Assembly (NCBI GenBank): GCA_002304445.1
Contig: NEVA01000009.1
Span: 1-64,000, forward strand
Origin: Opitutia bacterium Tous-C4FEB
GTDB lineage: Bacteria > Verrucomicrobiota > Verrucomicrobiia > Opitutales > Opitutaceae
Length of the DNA stretch: 64,000 nt
Direction of reading: 5' to 3'
The notes beneath the pieces are model-generated. The model did not search any database and was not told the DNA's origin. It saw only the letters and a list, made by a program, of their open reading frames with translations. Positions 61,038 to 64,000 of this stretch are shown here, piece by piece (positions within the stretch are counted from its first letter, which is position 1; the number at the start of each line of letters is the position of its first letter). Made by a program: the position numbers and the translations under genes.

Positions 61038-62465
61038 ATGAACACCAGCACTCACTACGATGTTGCGATCATCGGCGCGGGGATGTCAGGCCTCGCTGCC
61101 GGCATCCGATTGGCGCACTTCGGAAAAAAAGTGTGCATTTTCGAGCGTCACAACGCCGTCGGCGGGCTCAATAGTTTCTACAGCTTGAGCGGACGCAAAT
61201 TCGACGTGGGGCTGCATGCGCTGACGAATTTTGTGCGGCCGGGGGTCAAGGGCACGCCGCTGACCAAGCTGCTGCGCCAATTGCGCATCGACCGCGCCGA
61301 GTTTGCACTCTGCGAACAGAAGCAGTCCAGGGTTGCCTTCGGCCCCGGTGGCGAGACATCCCTGCGCTTTACCAACGACTTTTCAGTCTTCGAAAGCGAG
61401 ATTGCGGCGCAGTTCCCGGTGCAAATTGACGGCTTTCGCCGGTTGGTAACCAAGATTCGCTCCTTTGACGATGTTTCGCTCGACGCCGCCCCGGTTTCAG
61501 CGCGAGCAGTTGTGCGGGAACACATCACAGATTCACTGCTGGAGGACATGCTGTTTTGCCCGGTTATGTATTACGGCAGCGCACAAGAGCACGATATGGA
61601 GTTCGGCCAGTTCGTAATCATGTTCAAAGCCCTTTTTTTAGAGGGGTTTGCCCGCCCGTTGGACGGGGTGAGGGTGATCCTGCGCGTGCTGCTGGACAAA
61701 TACCGTCGGGCGGGCGGGGAACGCAGGATGAAGTGCGGTGTAACTAAAATCGTCGCTCATGCCGGCCGGGCCAGCGCTTTGGTCCTAGACTCGGGTGAAG
61801 AGATTACGGCGACGCACGTCATCTCATCGATCGGCGCGCCGGAGACTGAACGCCTGATAAACTCAGCTACCGGCAAACCGCTACTGACACCCGGGCGGTT
61901 GTCGTTTGTAGAAACGATCACGATCCTCAATCGGCAACCTGCGGAGCTGGGCTGGGGCAGGGACACCATCATCTTCTTCAACGATTCCCCGCGATTCGAC
62001 TACGTTTGCCCCGACGAACCGGTCGATGTTCGGAGCGGCGTGATCTGCATCCCGAACAATTTCGATTATGGAACAGATCTGAATCTGCCCGAGGGCATCT
62101 TTCGGGTCACCTGTCTCGCGCGCTACGACCGTTGGGCGGGGCTGCCCGAAGATGCCTACCAAGCGGCGAAACGCGCATGGTTTGCGACTGTTCAAAGCAG
62201 CGCACGGCGCTTCGTGCCGACCATAACCGACAACGCTCTGGCCGAAGCCACACTGACAACCGATATGTTTACCCCGCGCACGATTACCAAGTTTACCGGA
62301 CACATTGGGGGGGCGATTTACGGGGCTCCCGTTAAGCACCGGCAGGGAAGGACTGAGTTGGAAAATGTTTATCTTTGTGGCACCGACCAGGGCTTTCTCG
62401 GAATCATCGGCGCGATGCTCAGCGGCATTTCGATGGCCAATTACCATATTTTGCAAAAAGGCTGA
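61038..62465 (+). CDS. CrtI-like FAD-dependent desaturase/oxidoreductase
   Basis: A 475-residue flavoprotein of the phytoene-desaturase superfamily. The N-terminal dinucleotide motif reads VAIIGAGMSGLAAGIRLA with the acidic end in CIFERHNAVGGLNSF. The C-terminal FAD motif is NVYLCGTDQGFLGIIGAMLSGI. It lacks the membrane signal and fits a soluble or peripheral enzyme. Following a ketosynthase and ACP, an acyl-ACP polyene or related lipid is a likelier substrate than phytoene (inference). A second paralogue starts 234 bp downstream. Confidence 0.9.
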   Translation: MNTSTHYDVAIIGAGMSGLAAGIRLAHFGKKVCIFERHNAVGGLNSFYSLSGRKFDVGLHALTNFVRPGVKGTPLTKLLRQLRIDRAEFALCEQKQSRVAFGPGGETSLRFTNDFSVFESEIAAQFPVQIDGFRRLVTKIRSFDDVSLDAAPVSARAVVREHITDSLLEDMLFCPVMYYGSAQEHDMEFGQFVIMFKALFLEGFARPLDGVRVILRVLLDKYRRAGGERRMKCGVTKIVAHAGRASALVLDSGEEITATHVISSIGAPETERLINSATGKPLLTPGRLSFVETITILNRQPAELGWGRDTIIFFNDSPRFDYVCPDEPVDVRSGVICIPNNFDYGTDLNLPEGIFRVTCLARYDRWAGLPEDAYQAAKRAWFATVQSSARRFVPTITDNALAEATLTTDMFTPRTITKFTGHIGGAIYGAPVKHRQGRTELENVYLCGTDQGFLGIIGAMLSGISMANYHILQKG

Positions 62466-62699
62466 ACGTTTTCTTGATGACGGGAGCGTTCAGGCGAGAA
62501 AGAGCGGCGGAGTAATAAGCAAACCAGCCAACGTCGGTCTACTGGGGATATTCTAGGAGTCTCTTTGGGAGGGATAGGAGAGCCGAACATTTGTGCCACT
62601 CCACATCGCCGGCGTAGGTTCATTTTCCCACTGAATCGTTGCAGGACCGCAAACTCGGAGTTGCGCTTTGCCCGCGCGGCCTCTCAGTTTTCACCCTCC
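62466..62699. other. Intergenic gap between the two CrtI-like genes (234 bp)
   Basis: Contains an inverted pair CTGAACG...CGTTCAG just after the first stop, with a long loop and no T-run. It may hold a promoter for the second gene. No other feature seen. Confidence 0.35.
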
Positions 62700-64000
62700 A
62701 TGGCTTACGACTGGCTCAAAGGTGTCGCAGACGAGTATGACGTGATTGTGATTGGCAGCGGCTTAGGCGGCCTGACCGGAGCCAACGTGCTGGCGAAGGC
62801 CGGTCACCGCGTCCTGCTCGTCGAGCACCACTATCAATTCGGCGGGCTCGCCACTTGGTTTACACGAAAGGGAGGTCATATTTTCGACATTTCCCTGCAT
62901 GGGTTTCCCAGTGGCATGATAAAGTCCTGTCGGCGCTATTGGACCAAGGAGATTTCCGACGCCATCGTGCTGCTGAAAGACATTCGCTTTGTGAATCCAC
63001 AAATGGATGTTTGGACCACATTTACCCGAGAGGATTACACCCGCGTTCTGGTCGATCAGTTCAAGCTGCCGAGAGCCGAAGTCGAGGCGTTCTACGACTA
63101 CCTTCGGGCCATGAACTACTACGACAACAACCCCGAGACCACCGGTCAGATGTTTGAGCGATTCTTCCCCGGACGGGCGGATGTGCATCGTCTCTTGATG
63201 GAACCAATCTCCTACGCCAATGGATCGAATTTCGACGATCCGGCCATTACCTTCGGGATTGTGTTCTCCAATTTCATGGGAGCAGGCGTCTATACTTACC
63301 GAGGCGGTTCAGACGACATGATCGAGAAGATGGTGGCTGAACTCAAAAAAAACGGCGTCGAACTTAGAAAAAAGGTCTTGGTGGAAAAGATTCTGGTCGA
63401 AGAGCGGGCCGGTCAAAAGATCGCCTGCGGAATCGTCGCCGGAAACGGGCGTGTTATCCGGGCCAAGGCCGTGCTCTCAAACGCGAACATCAAAAACACG
63501 ATTTTTCGTCTGGCCGGCGCCGAAAATTTCCCTGCGGATTTCGCCGCGCAGGCCGAGGCTGTCCGCATCAATACGAGTTCATGCCAAGTTTACTTCGGCA
63601 TCCGCAAGGGCGAGAGCATTCCGCATATCGGCGACCTCGTCTTCACGTCGTCGGCGCCCACTTACAGCAATGAGGAGCTCACAGATTTCCATACGACCAG
63701 CCGCACTTTTTCGCTCTATTATCCGGATATTCGGCCGGGTTCCGACCGCTATACCGTCGTCGCGTCGCTAAACGGGCGTTATCCGGATTGGAACACTCTT
63801 TCCGAAGCGGATTACGAAGCGCACAAATTGCGCATGATCGAAGAATCTTTAGTGGCGCTCGAAAAATTCATTCCAGATGTGCGCGGCAAAATCGACTGGA
63901 AGGAGGCAGCTACTCCGCGGACGATTGAACGCTACACAACCCACCTTAACGGCACGTCGTTCGGCACAAAGTTTGAGGGCCTGCCCGTTTCGATGAATCT
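62700..64000 (+). CDS. Second CrtI-like FAD-dependent oxidoreductase, cut by window edge
   Basis: A flavoprotein of the same superfamily as the preceding gene. The dinucleotide motif is [18 protein letters not shown] with [16 protein letters not shown]. The middle has [20 protein letters not shown] and [13 protein letters not shown], found in retinol-saturase/CrtI-type proteins. 433 codons are present and the frame runs to base 64000, so the C-terminal FAD motif is missing. Two such enzymes beside a ketosynthase and ACP suggest a multi-step desaturation or cyclisation pathway. Confidence 0.9.
   Translation, partial: MAYDWLKGVADEYDVIVIGSGLGGLTGANVLAKAGHRVLLVEHHYQFGGLATWFTRKGGHIFDISLHGFPSGMIKSCRRYWTKEISDAIVLLKDIRFVNPQMDVWTTFTREDYTRVLVDQFKLPRAEVEAFYDYLRAMNYYDNNPETTGQMFERFFPGRADVHRLLMEPISYANGSNFDDPAITFGIVFSNFMGAGVYTYRGGSDDMIEKMVAELKKNGVELRKKVLVEKILVEERAGQKIACGIVAGNGRVIRAKAVLSNANIKNTIFRLAGAENFPADFAAQAEAVRINTSSCQVYFGIRKGESIPHIGDLVFTSSAPTYSNEELTDFHTTSRTFSLYYPDIRPGSDRYTVVASLNGRYPDWNTLSEADYEAHKLRMIEESLVALEKFIPDVRGKIDWKEAATPRTIERYTTHLNGTSFGTKFEGLPVSMN

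Noticed and set aside
59447-64000. Plain carotenoid biosynthesis locus
   Set aside because: No phytoene synthase, cyclase or prenyltransferase is seen, while a ketosynthase and ACP are. Not excluded for genes beyond the edge.
1-64000. CRISPR array, riboswitch or rRNA
   Set aside because: No regularly spaced repeats of 20-40 bp and no familiar conserved RNA sequence was noticed; a covariance search would be needed to exclude small RNAs.

Overview
The window is a GC-rich chromosomal segment, most likely from a member of the Verrucomicrobiota, probably Opitutaceae or a close relative. This rests on gene content, not on any search: several exported S1 sulfatases, a DUF5069 protein, a SpoIVB-type S55 peptidase, Gfo/Idh/MocA and ThuA proteins, a FabV enoyl reductase, a SigK/RskA-like pair and many ATGA/GTGA start-stop overlaps. 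There is no rRNA operon, CRISPR array, prophage or intact insertion sequence. One tRNA gene (Ala, GGC) is present.

Layout. 1-4.1 kb: two exported sulfatases and a BNR_4 beta-propeller protein, all on the minus strand, which look like a small sulfated-polysaccharide locus. 4.25-8.1 kb: RlmN, a Tat-exported Gfo/Idh/MocA oxidoreductase, a HEAT-repeat lipoprotein and a small membrane protein. 8.3-12.8 kb: FabV, an ECF sigma/anti-sigma pair, a 30-residue membrane peptide candidate, a chimeric EpsI-like remnant and an exported redoxin. 12.9-18 kb: a DapF-family protein lacking both catalytic cysteines, a conserved protein of unknown function, SppA and SufT. 18.4-24.9 kb: cupin, M20 peptidase, a spermidine-synthase-like system split into membrane and exported halves, xylulokinase, GNAT, a GlsB-type protein and an exported unknown. 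24.9-31.5 kb: KsgA, DUF5069, TrpC, a third sulfatase, MazG, a XerC-like recombinase and a membrane protein. 31.5-37.1 kb: a hemL-led operon with an S55 peptidase and a large exported propeller protein. 37.3-43.3 kb: RpoZ, a VOC protein, NadE, then Maf, a TonB-like protein, an RluA-type synthase and DAHP synthase. 43.5-53 kb: MutS, an esterase, an exported beta-carbonic anhydrase, a PfkB kinase-Tmk-HolB operon, ExbB-ExbD-TonB and tRNA-Ala. 53-59.4 kb: an M50 protease, an orphan NtrC-type regulator, a ThuA protein, an esterase/SMP-30 fusion and GalE. 59.4-64 kb: a ketosynthase, an acyl carrier protein and two CrtI-like flavoprotein desaturases, the second cut by the window edge.

Most of the window is housekeeping. 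Points that deserve attention are: (i) the ketosynthase-ACP-dual desaturase group at the right edge, which looks like the start of a polyene- or ladderane-type lipid cluster; (ii) the BNR_4 protein whose His/His/Tyr/Arg spacing matches what I remember of PL24/PL25 ulvan lyases, beside two sulfatases; (iii) the DapF homologue with Ser in place of both active-site Cys; (iv) a CACGAAA-type repeat that supplies the hydrophobic core of a predicted signal peptide; (v) an in-frame chimera carrying an exosortase-associated EpsI-like end.

All product names come from reading the translated sequence and from remembered family motifs. No database search was run.
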